From Holothuria scabra (taxonomy: Eukaryota > Echinodermata > Holothuroidea > Aspidochirotida > Holothuriidae), in assembly GCA_037179385.1 (NCBI GenBank), contig CM074179.1:67599806-67663805 (forward strand): a stretch of 64,000 nt of DNA, in the 5' to 3' direction. The position numbers were made by a program, and so were the translations under genes. This document shows positions 10,558 to 22,661 of the stretch, piece by piece. How positions within the stretch are numbered: position 1 is the stretch's first letter; every line of letters begins with the position of its first letter. The notes beneath the pieces were generated by a model that made no database searches, was not told the DNA's origin, and was given only the letters and a program-made list of their open reading frames with translations.

Positions 10558-12356
10558 AGATACAGCATAACACATAGTAAATATCTCCCTGGTTTGATAA
10601 CTTGTGCTATCTAATTGATCAGGTCCAATTTCCAGTTCATGCTTGCATGCATGTCCTTAAATGGGGACAGTGACACAAGCTTTGCCCAAAATTAACAATC
10701 TTTGATATATACTACATTAAATTTTATATGCATTTTTCCTTTTGGGTTATCAAAGAGACAAACACTATCGCCCCATCTAGGATACATTCCTTGCCTGACT
10801 TCGGTCATTACTTTACTTCACAGACTACCACGAGAATAGTTTTGACAGGAGCGTACTGTACATGTGAGAACCATAAGATTTCCTCCCACATATGGAAGAT
10901 ATTCTAAAACCAGAAGTTAATGCACCAGTTGCAGAATCCAAGCACTACGGCATGATTGTGTCCTTTGCAATCAGTGAAATGTAGGTAGGCTTGATTTTGA
11001 AAGGTAAGATGTGGCTGCCACAGTGCCAGGACACAATCACAGACACCCAGTTGAAAATGTCTCAGTGAGATTGGGAGTTGAAAACCATGTCAAATCCTTA
11101 AAGTTAAATGGGCCACTAAAAAGCCCTAGCCTACATAAATATCCTGTTGGCAACACATTGTCTTTGCCGTGACTCACCATGAACTTAAGACCAGGTCTGT
11201 AGCCTAGGCCATTACAAGTTGTACTTATCCTGTGCACCAGGTCAACAGCAGCAACCAGGCAATGATTGTTCACACTGCAGGTAACAAACAATATAATGCT
11301 TTTTCATGTAATGCTGTAAAACATTGATAGGCCTAGCTACTGTATGCCTAGAGGCTACATATCTGCGTGAACACTGTGCGTCATGATTAGGCTTATTTTA
11401 TGCCAGGGTGCCTCACATACTCTGCGTGTGCCCATGTCATGGTGTCAAACTAGGCTAGGTCTGGCAATTACAGTACAAAATTAGTGTTAGGCCTACCCCA
11501 AACGTAGTTACTACAGTACTACTACTAGTCTACTTACGTGAAGACAAAATGCCTAAACATGGGGGTATATTCCTTACTATTGCCGCTTCATATACACGTT
11601 ATGACTCTGCTTAACTTGCAAATAAAAGACCTATAGCAGTACATTGATAGCCTACCTGGAACTGGGCTAGCCGAGTACGTACCGTACCTGGGGCTGTGCT
11701 GATCATCTGATCATCTAGGCCAGCATTGCCAGCATACGTTTCAATTTTGAGCTGCCAGGTTAAAACGACTCTCGGCAAGTCGGGTTTGTTGTGTGTTTAC
11801 GTTATTATGACACCCGGTATTCTCACATTTTTGTGACGTCATGGTTTCGAAGACGTTTCGATAAAATGTTTTATTTCGCCGAAAATAATGCTCTTCCGTT
11901 ATGTTTTGCTTTGTGCCCGATTGCTTTGAGGGTATCCGAATGCATTCCATGCGGTAAAACGAAAACTGAGTGCCTGCATCACAGATAACTGGACGTCCAA
12001 AATCGTGACCACCCAAATCTGTATAAAAGTATTTCGATGTGTTCCGCCAAAGCTTGCGCCGTGTATAGCGCCACCTGTCGGTTGGTTCCGGGAACATTGC
12101 GTCCAGGCCTAGGTTTAATCTTAGAATTTGGCGTTAGCTCTCTTGTTATATTTCTCTCTTGGAAGCAGTTACGTAAGGCTTAACTTAGGTTTGTTGCCAA
12201 ACGCTAGGCGTATCTTCAGAAGTAATAAGAACTTATTCTTCACTACGCACCAAACCATATCAGGCAACCATCTTGCTATAATCACACGTACGGCAGCGAC
12301 AATCTACGTTAGTGCTGTCTGCTCTGTCAATGTGTATAGGAAGTCTGAATTATACC
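10558..12356. other. Non-coding stretch, no recognised gene
   Basis: Two minus-strand frames of 84 and 118 codons (11,037-11,291 and 11,741-12,097) show no family features or convincing splice context. Sequence near 11,750-12,120 is richer in CpG than its surroundings. Confidence 0.4.
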
Positions 12357-12498
12357 ATAGTTATTATATACATGACTGGTTTGGAAACTTTACGTACACC
12401 ATATACGCACACCGAAGAAGCCGAGTAGCTATGTTGAGACATACATAAAAGTGCATCACGTGACGTTAATGGTGCATAGCGATCGATCGAGCAGCGAT
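12357..12498. repeat. Dispersed repeat, partner of 31,205-31,335
   Basis: GGAAACTTTACGTACACC, ATACGCACAC, GAGTAGCTATGTTGAGA, AAAAGTGCATCACGTGACGT and TAATGGTGCA occur in the same order, with small differences, at 31.2 kb. The copy here retains an intact CACGTG E-box; the other copy has CACATG. Confidence 0.7.
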
Positions 12499-12588
12499 AT
12501 GGCTTCATTAAGTGATGTACTGTTTCTGCTGGGAAATGAAATTAAAGTTGACCCAAGGGCTAAAAGGGAACTGCAAACGGCCTCCTAA
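12499..12588 (+). other. Possible small exon: 29-codon frame ending beside a consensus donor
   Basis: ATG at 12,499 opens MASLSDVLFLLGNEIKVDPR plus nine further residues, stopping at 12,586. Four bases later lies a consensus donor, GTAAGT (12,592). A strong pyrimidine-rich acceptor (TTTTCTCTTTTCAAG) ends at 12,660, followed by a possible exon closing at a GTAAGG donor near 12,755. This could be the 5' part of a spliced transcript with a short upstream frame, or decayed transposon sequence, because the upstream 140 bases are repetitive. The evidence is splice-site appearance only. Confidence 0.2.
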
Positions 12589-12759
12589 TCAGTAAGTTTT
12601 TAAGAGTTTTGAATAAATGAAGAAATCCTATGTTCTCGGGTTTCATTTTCTCTTTTCAAGCGTAAAATACTGGTTCCGAGGTCTGGCGTTTGGAGACCGT
12701 CGCTGAGGACATTCAGTAGGCCCCACAGGCTTATCATACCGCAGTCAGCGTGCGGTAAG

Positions 12760-14136
12760 GGTAAAGTAGACCTACTTCATTACGCTAGGTGGGCTTCCTA
12801 AAATTTTGTACGACCATAGTTAGTGATAAATATTGTATAATACACTCGTCTGAAAAACCGTTAGTCTAACGTTATACAGTGCGATTGCTACGTGCTTCGC
12901 AATGTCGCGGAATTGTGGAGTGTGCTTACCAAGTTACTGTTGCTAGCCCAGCCTTCGATTGTCCCGCTATTTTAGTTTGGGTACAGTTATTCTCACTTTA
13001 TGGCCGTTCTAGTTTAAGACAGAAATCTTAATCAAACCTCCGCAATAATATACGCCCTTATTGAAGTCATTACAGTTTGATAATTGATAATTGTACTATC
13101 AACGCCACGTGACTGACGAAAACCTGAATCTCAACATAAGCAGTCACTTCGCGGAGTTTCCAGACCACCAGGGAAAGGTATAATAACTATTGTTATACAT
13201 AGCTTTTATTGGGTCTAGCAGTCGGTGACATTTTGCTACGTCGTTTTGGTTCGAACGGTGGGGACCAATTTTCCCACGTGGCTCTGTCCATGTTTATATA
13301 GGAAGTCCGTTTGCATAACATACCCCCAAAGGCCCACCGCTGCTTGTGTATATTATCATTCTCAGTATAATGGTCATTTTCAGAATTAGCACGGGAGTCT
13401 ATACTGTTCTTTTTGTATGCACTAAGTGTTATTATAGGCCTATTTATTTTCTCGCAAGGAGGACATACATGGCCACCCTGGTGAAGGGTCTAAAAGTAGG
13501 GGAAGGGCGGTGGGGAGTTTGGAAATTTTGTTGGTTCCTAATGGTGTCTAGATGCAAAATGGTGCAATATTTGTTGCTTTTACTAGAGTTTCTTCTAACG
13601 TGATTGCAGCAAAATTGGGGAAAACCTGTCAGATCATGTGAGAAATACGTGATACGTGATACGTGATAGTGGCGGTAATTTATAAAACCGCCCGGAAACC
13701 AGCACGAAACAATAAAAAGAGTATCCTGGTAAAACCGAACGTCTAGTAACCCTACCTGTAGTGCCACTGTAAGCACTGTAGGCGTACTGTGCGACTTCCG
13801 GTTGATCACTGCTGTTACATCGGCATTGAAAGAATAGTCTATAGGTGGTAATTCTTCAATTAGCCTGATAAGCATTTTGAGAAATAGTGCAGTCCTGCAT
13901 CATTCATATGTATCACGAGATTGCGAGTCAAAAGTAACGAAAGATTGATATCTACAGCAAGCATTCGATACAGTACTGCATATTCAGGTGTAAAACGTCG
14001 GCCAACAAACGTGAAAGAACGGTATTCTAAGCTTTAGTACGTATCAAAGTACGTTGGCACAGAAAGAATCATGGACAGTTAGTGGTTTCGATTTTCGTAA
14101 CCACATTTTCTAGTTATGTGTTTGTGCATAAAACTG
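12760..14136. other. Non-coding stretch, nothing recognised
   Basis: No family-level coding signal. The 143-codon minus-strand frame at 13,444-13,875 has no recognisable domain. A short ACGTGATACGTGATACGTGAT direct repeat lies near 13,645. Confidence 0.4.
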
Positions 14137-14614
14137 TGGTCTCACGTACCCTCCGCTCGAGGTAACACCGTGTTACCTCGCGCACGAGTAACGTGGGAAC
14201 GCGGGTAAACTCGGGGTCGGTGTTTAAATTTCGATCCACCTCCGAACGCAGGGTTCTGCGGTTTTAAACACCGTGTTTGTTGTAAAAAATCAAGATATTA
14301 AGTGTTTTACGACAAGCAGGTCAAGCAGTTCTGCACTTTGTGTATCGCCTATAGTGAATAGCATGTGTAAAACGCGCGAGACATTCGTTGGTGTATCGTT
14401 GTGTTGGTTCAGCTGTAGAATTCGTTGCGTAAAGAATTCATTCTTCGTATCAAAGTGAGTGTGACTAATTATCGCGATCATTATTCCGTCTTGTTTCGAA
14501 ACTTCTTGGACATTATTTCCAAAGCATCATAGTAAAGAGAGGAACTTGACTGATTGCCGTGGTAAAATATTTTAACAGTTTTGTAACGTTAGTACTGTAG
14601 CCTCGCTACACTGT

Positions 14615-15507
14615 AGTACTACTACTCCTTTGCGATGATGCAGTATTCCTCGCTACGCCAAAAAGTTTCCAATTTTTCTGAACTCTGCGTTCGTGGCCAA
14701 TCTCCAAAGTGTTATAGCTACTCTTTTCTCAACACTTACGGCCCTCCTCATGACAGTATCTTGTTTCTCTACTGCTGGTCGTAATCGATCACATATCAGG
14801 CCCGTAGCCAGGAGGGGGGGGGGGGTCGGACGACCCACCCCAACTTGAGGGAGGTCCATTTTTCCAGCCCTGTGCTTGAAGGGTCAGCTATGAAATATTT
14901 TTTATCTTGGCAAATTGAGGACGAATTTCCGTTCACTTTTAGCAGGAAGATAAAACCTTTCAGATTACATGTATGATTTTTTTTTTCAAAAAGTGGTGCA
15001 CTGTGTAGAATTCCTGGAGAAAAAGGACTTCTTTTGTGTTCAAAAGTCCTCTAAAATGCTCCAGATTGCAGGAGATTTGCAGATTTCAAACTTTTCCGGG
15101 GAAGCATGCCCCGGACCCCTAGCAACTGCATGCTTACGGCACGCGCCAGCCGCCTACGTATTTGGAAAAAGGTCCACATCTTGGAAAAAAAGACCCACCC
15201 CTCCACATGGGCTCTCTGCGGGCCTGCATATAAAGGTGAATGTATCCCGATCAACCCGAAAATGTTCCTTCCACTCCTTATTATCAAAATTTGTCAACAT
15301 TGTTTCAAACACGGCTGATGTACGTGGCTTAATCCATAGCGATCTTGGTCTAGCATTTCTTTTGTGCGCAAACTGAGGCGATGCGAGGTATTGAATTCGA
15401 CCATTTCTAAGCAGACTGAGAAGCCTCCAAAGTAGGAACCATTTTGCTGCCATTTCCCGATTTTTTCTCCTTCGACATCTGATTTCATTTCTTCGAATGT
15501 GCATCAA
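14615..15507 (-). pseudogene. Harbinger (HARBI1-like) transposase fragment, split by insertion
   Basis: The N-terminal piece (15,507 down to 15,227) reads RSLWIKPRTSAVFETMLTNF, then DNKEWKEHFRVDRDTFTFIC, matching the conserved start of Harbinger transposases. The frame resumes at 14,796 with ICDRLRPAVEKQDTVMRRAV, SVEKRVAITLWRLATNAEFR and KIGN. After a one-base frameshift comes LFGVARNTASS, the helix-turn-helix region. Removing the 430-bp insert and one CATAT copy brings the two halves back into register at Phe-Ile-Cys. The catalytic DDE half is absent. Encoded on the strand opposite to the window numbering; non-functional. Confidence 0.8.
14797..15226. mobile_element. 430-bp poly-G TIR element inserted in the Harbinger transposase
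   Basis: Perfect 8-bp TIRs CAGGCCCG and CGGGCCTG bound the element, and a perfect 5-bp duplication CATAT flanks it (14,792-14,796 and 15,227-15,231). The left end continues TAGCCAGGAGGGGGG, the same layout (CAGxxxCG, then AGG and poly-G) as other poly-G repeats in the window. The interior has no coding capacity. The TIR style and 5-bp duplication fit a hAT-like non-autonomous element with short target duplications, but the superfamily is inference. Confidence 0.8.
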
Positions 15508-15787
15508 GCGAATTAAAGCAAAGCATAAAAATGCATAGGAAATAAGCTGCTTAATTCAATGTTGAATGTGTGCACGTTCAGTAGTGACTGATTCTTGCTT
15601 CTTGTTTATCAACATGCAGTGGCCGAATTTCGCGCGAAATATTTGACCTCGTTACTATGGTAGCACAACCCAATCAAATTAATACGGGGTACGTGAGATC
15701 ACACGCTGGAAGACGCGGTGTTAACCTTCGGTTTTGTCCTTTTGTAAACACGGGGTAACACCAGCCATCGCGGGGTACGTGAGACCA

Positions 15788-16840
15788 AGCCTTAAAGAGT
15801 GTTTGGATACGGAACGGGAAACAAAGTGTACCTGAATTTTTCATCAAGTATGTCTATTGCACAATATGGAAATTAGCAGTTCTCTCATGAATGTATGTTC
15901 AAAAATACATATCACAAACATAGACTGGGCAAAAGATTTAATGCTTACAGTGATAGTGGCTACATTTCGCATTGATTTCCTGCCATGTTTCACCATCAGT
16001 AGGCATTATATTGGTTGCAAGGACTGTTTCAGACTTATGCTTTGTTACGAAATCAAAGCTAAATTTAAACTAAAATTTTCTAGTCTTGCTCGATCTTTTG
16101 CAACATTCAGTACCAGCTGTGCATGTTCTGTGAGACCTGCCACCTTTCAATTAACTACCCAATGTAGATTTCATTGTAATAGATAAGTATTTGCCATATA
16201 AATATTTTTCAAATTTAAGGACCAATATTATACAGAATACAAACAGATGACTTTTACTTTCTAACTTACAAATAACTTAAGCATAGATATTGTCTTCTTT
16301 GTATTAATAAATGTAAATAATACTGCTTGTGATGCAAAATAGATGAAAGGGTGGTGATGAGATACTCTGTGTCCTTTATCAATCTCTTCTAAGTATTGTT
16401 TCTTAGGTATAATCGAAACTAATTTTACAATAATTGGAAACGTATTTGTTAAAAAAGTCATGTAACTTAGTATGAATGTGAAAGTCTACGGCAAAGCTGT
16501 ATACAATTGACAAAGGAATAGAGGCTGACTCGGGCTCTTAAAGTGTCTGTAGGAAAATCGTTACCTTTTGTTTATCTAAACTTTTGTCAATTCCCATGTC
16601 ATTGCTTTCACGTGTCAACAAAATATTTGCGTACGTTTGAAAGTAAAGTTCTTTTATATTAGGTATGTTATGTGTACGTAGAAGGTGAGGGATAATATGG
16701 GGCCTCTTTAAAGGTAATGACAATACAGTAGTTACTGATCATAAGGATATGGGTAACGTATTAAATAAACCGTTATTCTGTGTCCGTTTTCACTAAGAAT
16801 CTTCCATACGGGACCTGTTGGTGGTCAAATGTTTCTTCTC
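15788..16840. other. Non-coding stretch, nothing recognised
   Basis: AT-rich sequence with short chance frames only (for example 15,857-16,186, no family resemblance). Confidence 0.45.
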
Positions 16841-18954
16841 CAGTGTCATAGCTAGGATTTTTTCATGGGGAGGAGGGTATGGGGGGCTGGATACTTTTGT
16901 AGGGGGGGGGGGGGTTGGAGTTTACTATCTCAGCGTAGTGCCACCATCGGTTGGCGCAGAGCGTACAAAGAAAATTTTGGATTTTAACACATCCCAGATG
17001 GCTGGAAATGGCATTCGTCAAGTTTAATTGCCTTTAATTCTGGTAAGAAAATTTCGTGAATTTTCTCAGATTCAAACACTCTTTTGAGATACTGAGTAGT
17101 CCGGAATCCCGCTGTATTCAGCATGGAGCTATTCCAGTGAAAGTCTGAATAAGATATTTCAATAGGCGTATGGGAATTTTTTCAGTTTAGGGCAGATTTT
17201 TGCCCCAAAAATGTAATTCTGCCCGTAAGACAGTGAAAGCGGAGCGCCACCACTGGTTGGCGCGGAACGTCCAGACAATTTGAAAATTCGAACCTCTCAG
17301 ACAGTCTACAATGACATTTCCCAGGCTTATAGAGCGGATCCAAGCAGTCGCTATTTTAAATTTCAATTGCAGATAAACGTTCACTCCAAACTTAAATTCA
17401 GCCAGACAGACTAAGCCGAGCGCCATTATTAGTTGGGGCGAAGCGTACAAAAAAATTGGAAATATCCGACAGTTGAAAATGGCATTACCCGGGCTTAAAG
17501 GGGGAACTGGGCAATCGCTATTTTGATTTTCCTTTTGCAAAAAATGTTCACTTCAATCTAAAACGTTGCTTTGAAGCGGTCTAAGTGGAGCACCACAATA
17601 CGCTGGGGCGAAAGGTACAGAAAATTTTGAAAAGTCTGACCCTTCAGACAATCACAAATGTCATTTCCTATGGTTTTAGGGGTCTACGCAGTCGCTTTTT
17701 CGAGGTTCCGAAAAAAAAATGCATATTTGAAACTAAAATTCTGCTAGGAAGACTATTTTCGCGGAGCTCTGTTATAATGATTGGCGCGAAGAGAACAGAA
17801 AATTTTGGCCCCTGAGACAGTCGAAAGTGGCATTTCCTAGTAGGCTTATAGGAGGATCCAAGCAGTCTTTGATCAGTAAATTACCAGATAAAATGTGTCT
17901 TTACCGATCAAAATGGTCCCGCATATTTTCGAGGAAAAACTGCAAAACGGAATTGAAAACATGCTAAATTGAATGAACTTTACTCTATTGCCACTCTTGG
18001 CTAAATTCAATATATATTGATAAAATTGTATGACTGCCTGAACGTCCAACTTTGTATGATTTTATTTTGAAAAATATAGCATTACAAGGTGTGTTTAAAT
18101 GAATTTCAAAGCAGATTTATGGGAATGCATTCTCACACTGCATCATGCAAGTATCGAAAAACAAAGAACTCGAGTTTCATAACCATTTCCCGTATTTGGG
18201 CACCTGAACACCCTCCTGTCTGTCCATTGAATTAATTCGGCATTTGAAAACGTCCAAGCATTTTTGTAACCTTTCCCCGAATATTTGACCATTTCCTGCA
18301 TTTTTTGCAAGACTACAGTATGGAGTTGGGATGACGGAAACCTTTTTTTTTACATTCTTCCCAAATGTGTTGCAGATCTTTGTTATTTTCCATGAAAATT
18401 TTACTTAAAATACAGCGTTTTTTGTCTTTCTGCAAAGATTTGAAGTTATTAAAATAACCGGCCATTTCTGGCATTGTGTTACACAAGAATTAAAAACAGG
18501 CTCAAGAATAATTGTTTCTTTTAAGCCACCGACTCCTCAAATGTGTCGCGATTATTTTATCTGTTTGATTTTTCTTAACTACCCTTACTATGATACTTTT
18601 CCATTTTCGGAAAAATGCTTGAACGAATTTAGATATTGGACAATTTCGGGCACTGTGTTGTGATTATCTGTGAAGTAAAAGTTACGAATAATAGCTTTTT
18701 GGAATCTTGACTTGGTTTTTCATGAAAATATTATTGCGATAATATGACGATTCTTTCCTTTTTCGGGCATATCGTTTTAAAGATTTCGGCCATATTTAGG
18801 AATTTTCTGAAAAACCATACCATTTTTTCATAATTAAAGCACTGTCAGATTTTTTTTCCAAATTCCTGCCCGAATTTTTAATAAATTTCTGCTCGAATTT
18901 AGATTTTGCGTAGATTAGGGGCAGTCTTCCCCTTACCCGTCTCGTACGCCACTG
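16841..18954. mobile_element. CAGTG-ended region with ~176-bp internal periodicity
   Basis: The left end CAGTGTCATAGCTAGG is followed by poly-G at 16,901-16,914. The right end reads TCGTACGCCACTG, the reverse complement of CAGTGGCGTACGA. Internally a degenerate unit recurs: GCGCCACCACTGGTTGGCGC at 17,241, and related blocks near 16,938, 17,415, 17,588 and 17,764, each followed by GTACAGAAAATTTTG-like sequence and a CATTTCC...GGCTTATAG block. A second periodic theme (GGCATTGTGTT, GGGCACTGTGTT) recurs near 18,469 and 18,648. The outer ends show no matching target duplication, so the pairing of these two termini is tentative. Confidence 0.5.
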
Positions 18955-19372
18955 GGTTCGTTCACTCCACCCAAGAGCTAAGTGAGGTCCTGTGAGGTAA
19001 TAGTGGTATGATTTTGGAGCGAATTTGTGAACCCCTCGGAAATAAAAAAAAATTCCTACAGGAGATAGAAACAGGCCAGATGGTATAGGAGCACACTTTA
19101 GTTCAAACCAAGGCAACCAATTTCAGCCACTCCAAATCTTTTGGAAAGTTATCCATCCAGAAACTCGATGGGTAAAGAGTCAAGAAATTCCGAAGGTATG
19201 AAGGTTGTCACTGTCTACCCGAATATATTACGAAATTCAGAGTGGGGCACAGTTCCAGAGTACCCTGCAATTCCGTGGATCTATTGCAAATGTATCTATG
19301 TCATAGTAGCCGGGTAGCCCGGATTGAAAATTATCGTAGGCCAGCATGATATATAATTTATTTTCCTAGGTC

Positions 19373-19466
19373 GCCAGTGGGGGCTGCGCAAGGGGACTGG
19401 CCGATTTAGCGGGGGAGGGCTTGACTCAAGCCCCCCCCCCCCCCACCCAGTAGTTACACCACTGCT
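19373..19466. repeat. Short poly-C/G transposon-end fragment
   Basis: CAGTGGGGGCTGCGC opens the stretch. It closes with a 17-C run and AGTAGTTACACCACTG, whose reverse complement CAGTGGTGTAACTACT is a typical hAT-type terminus. Probably the fused ends of a largely deleted copy. Confidence 0.45.
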
Positions 19467-19469
19467 CTT

Positions 19470-20870
19470 CTTCAACCAATGATTTTATTGGCTCGCTATT
19501 TAACAAATGATTTTACATTTTCAAAAAAAAGGATAAATTTGGATTCGGTAGACAAATGGTGGAACAGCATAGGTTAGGGGTTTTAGACGTATTTGTCGAC
19601 TAAATAAATTTGTGGCTTCAAGTAAATCCCAGTGGGTTTATGTCACTGGCAATATCTCTGCCTCGAAAGACGTCACAAGAAGATTACCACAAGGCTCTGT
19701 TCTAGGCCAGCCTCGTTTCTTAATTGTAATCAATGTTGTTTATAGCCCTGTCTTATCTATTAAGAGAACGGTTGGAAATTAGGTCGATGTCTTACTACTA
19801 AAAAGAAGGACTTGGATAGAATATCTTCTTAATGACAGGCTTGCTAAATATCTCTCAGTGCGAACAAGTGCAAAGTTGAAAATTTGGTCGTGGTTTTAGA
19901 CATGATCATAGCATGAACGGTAGTAGTGTTTCAAATGAATGTTGTGTTTGGCACAGTTATAGCAAGGGACGTAAAGCGTGAAGCTAACGCTGTAAGGTCT
20001 AATGAGGTGTTCGGATTGATCAAGGGAATAAGTAATAGTAAAGACATTGTTCTTATTTCGTATAATCATTTTGTAGAAACCCATTTTAACTATGCCCTTT
20101 AGGTATGAGGTCCATTCTTTGAAAAGGACAAGTTTCGTTTAGAAGAAGTCTAGGCGACAGCCACCCGTCATATACCACTTTTACACTATATTTCTCAATC
20201 TCGGTCTTCCCACCCTAGAGTTGAAAAGGATTAGGAGATGCATGTTGCAGATTTTCAAAATCCCTTTGGATACAAATTCGTTTTTGCCTTGCAGTTATTT
20301 CCCGGCAAATTATCGGCGTTGTGGCCATTGCAAGAATGAATTTCAGTTTCTCCCATAGCGTTGTAAAAAAGAGGAATAGCCTACTACAGTGTGAAGTACA
20401 CTCCCATCTATGCAATCTGGTTCTTCTTTGACTGTGACAGAAGCTAATTGCATTGGGGCTGGTTTCCGTTGGTTTTGGTCTAGTTGTCTGTTTTTATGGC
20501 TTGTACCACAAGGCATCTCGTTATTTTATGTAATACTCTGTTATAATCCGAACGGACACTACAGGCTACAGTTTGTCTAGAACTTCAATTTTGAAAGGAC
20601 GATATATGTTTGAGCAGCATTTATAACTCTCAAGCAACCACAACGCGAATTGTTCAATACGTGTAAACTCGACTGCATTGCTAATGAAGGGACAATATTA
20701 AAAACACAATTTTAAAAGTACCATGTGTACTTCACACTCCAGTGCCAAGTACTTATAGAAATTGACTTCCATGTAAAAGCACTTCCGATTACAGCCCACA
20801 CAGCGTTTTGAGAAAAAATACATAAAGCTACTTTTGTGTCTATTGGAACATTTGTCTACAAGTTTAAAAC
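19470..20870. other. Non-coding stretch, nothing recognised
   Basis: No recognisable exon, array or TIR. Small frames on both strands lack family features. Confidence 0.4.
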
Positions 20871-20879
20871 AATTTTTAC

Positions 20880-21161
20880 TGGACCTTTTTGTTTGTAGAA
20901 AACTAAAATGCAATCTAAGGTCCTTTTTTTCTTCATTAAGAGATAATGACGCCATGAACAGAGAATGGTCTTCGTAACGAAATGTCTTCCCTCGCAATGA
21001 CTGGTCAACGATAAATGAGTGAACCGTCAATATTTTTCCTTTCTTTGTCCATGTATCGCCAACGACAACAGCACTAGAACATGACAATATTACTGATTCA
21101 TGAACCAGTATACGATGGAAATGTTTTGTAACATTATGTGGCTTAACTATGGAAACATGCT
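20880..21161 (-). pseudogene. Decayed immunoglobulin-domain exon
   Basis: Reading the minus strand from a phase-1 acceptor (TTCAG, ending at 21,162), the frame gives HVSIVKPHNVTKHFHRILVH, then ESVILSCSS (first Ig cysteine), VGDTW (core tryptophan) and a YEDHSLF...LSLNEE segment. That is the layout of a V-type Ig domain, similar to the exon at 40.9 kb. A run of seven A (minus strand, at 20,924-20,930) lies where the second cysteine block should follow. The current frame there reads KKDLRLHF, and a one-base shift gives a damaged Gly-Pro-stop-Ile remnant. No second cysteine or donor survives. It looks like a dead relative of the local Ig genes. Confidence 0.45.
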
Positions 21162-21199
21162 CTGAATATTCCCAAGTGGTTGTTATCAAGATACTGACA

Positions 21200-22660
21200 A
21201 AAAGTATTATTCAATTGAAAAAATAGTTCAATTTCCTGCAAAAAATCACCATAGTCAGCTTCAATTTATCTCAATTACACCCAAATTTAGTGAAAAACAC
21301 CAATTTTCTGTGAGGAATTTGGAATGTTCCATTCAGATGTAGGGTGTAGAGGTATACAAACCTTAAAGAATTATTTAGCAGTTTGTTTAGCCGTTGTTGG
21401 GAAAAAATTCTCACAAAGTTAACCAAGTGTTGGTCAACAAATGTCTCGGTTTTTGTGCCCACTATTAGGAAAACTGTAATCAACCTTTACATTGCAAAGA
21501 AAATTTTTCCCAACTTTTTAAGAGTGTACGGGATGATCGATTTTTTCAAACCTATATTCAAACAAAACAGAATCTTGAAAACAAGTACCTTCAATCACGG
21601 ACGTTTTTTAATCAGTAGCCTTGCCTTCGTTGCTCCGTCGGCATATTTAAAATAGACGGTATCAACATTTATAGAATGCAATGCTTTATTATCTTTAACT
21701 ATGAAAATAACCGGCTTCTAAACCAACTGTTTTCCGTAATATTGTTCATACAAGCCGTAGCTCCGCTTGATTCGCAGATACGAGAAACAAGTATCTCTTC
21801 TTTGATACTGGCTAACACGCCGAACATGGGGAACTTTTCTTGAATAACTTGCAGCAGATAACGAAACAATATTCCAAACCGATAAAAACAACTGAAAGCT
21901 TATGAACAATTACGTAGCTTTCTTCTCGACATTCCAAGTTTTTCTACTCCGGTAATGTCGCTGTGATCCTATCTTTTCTCCCTCTCTCCTCTCTCATTTT
22001 GTTCCCTCTTTGAAATCTGTTCATTAGTAGACTTAAGTTTTTCCTCGTAGGGTTCAGTGCTAGCTTTGTTAGACACTATATACAGTTTCCTGTTTCGTAC
22101 CTCTCGACCATTGTTTTGTGTACATGGACGAAAAAATGAAATAAAATAAATTCTCGTTTATACTTTTATATACATACGTTTAAGCGAGCTGGCAAATAGG
22201 GAAAAATAATTATCCAGATCGGTAATTCGTTTTGATGAAACAATTCTTTTTTAACCCATCCATAACATTAGGAGGGATCTCAAGTGTCGTTTTGGAAAAT
22301 GTATTGTGTCTTATGTCTTTTTGGTTTAAAATTTTGCATTTTAAAATGTGCCGTTACGTAGTACTGAGCCCCTATTTTCGTTCGGCTTGGTCAGGAATTA
22401 GACGGTGTTGTGTGCACCACTGACAAAAACGCGGGAAAGCTGTACTCCACGTGCTGATCTCACTTTGTATATCCCACGCTGTGTCCCACAATTCCATGTG
22501 GCAACGAGTTATTGCTTATTGTCAAAATCTAAAAGCACTTTGCCATTCACCTCTCTTCCTGCGACTTATTCCTCATGACGAATTAGTCGAAGGAATAATG
22601 AAAGGTATTTATATGTCTAAACGTATTAGACCGTCAAAAATGTGGAATATTCCAAGGTTA
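21200..22660. other. Non-coding stretch, nothing recognised
   Basis: Short frames on both strands show no family signals. A signal-peptide-like minus-strand frame ending near 21,718 lacks an ATG. Confidence 0.4.
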
Positions 22661-22661
22661 G

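Larger units (their letters stand above)
14137..15787. mobile_element. PIF/Harbinger-type DNA transposon, internally deleted and invaded
   Basis: The 15-bp terminal inverted repeat TGGTCTCACGTACCC opens at 14,137, and its exact reverse complement closes at 15,787. Both ends also carry subterminal GGTAACACC motifs; on the left these form a perfect palindrome (14,158-14,180). Inside, on the minus strand, are pieces of a HARBI1-like transposase. At 1.65 kb the element is shorter than a full autonomous Harbinger, even including a 430-bp foreign insertion, so it is a deleted copy. No convincing target duplication is visible. Confidence 0.75.

Noticed and set aside
13444..13875. 143-codon minus-strand frame
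   Set aside because: No domain, no splice support, and a competing plus-strand frame over the same bases; not enough to call a gene.
16841..18954. Clean target duplication for the CAGTG-ended element
   Set aside because: The flanking bases (TTCTC and GGTTC) do not match, so the two ends may not belong to one insertion.
21718..21909. Signal-peptide-like minus-strand start before the relic Ig exon
   Set aside because: The frame opens with TTG rather than ATG and has no usable donor to join the Ig exon.
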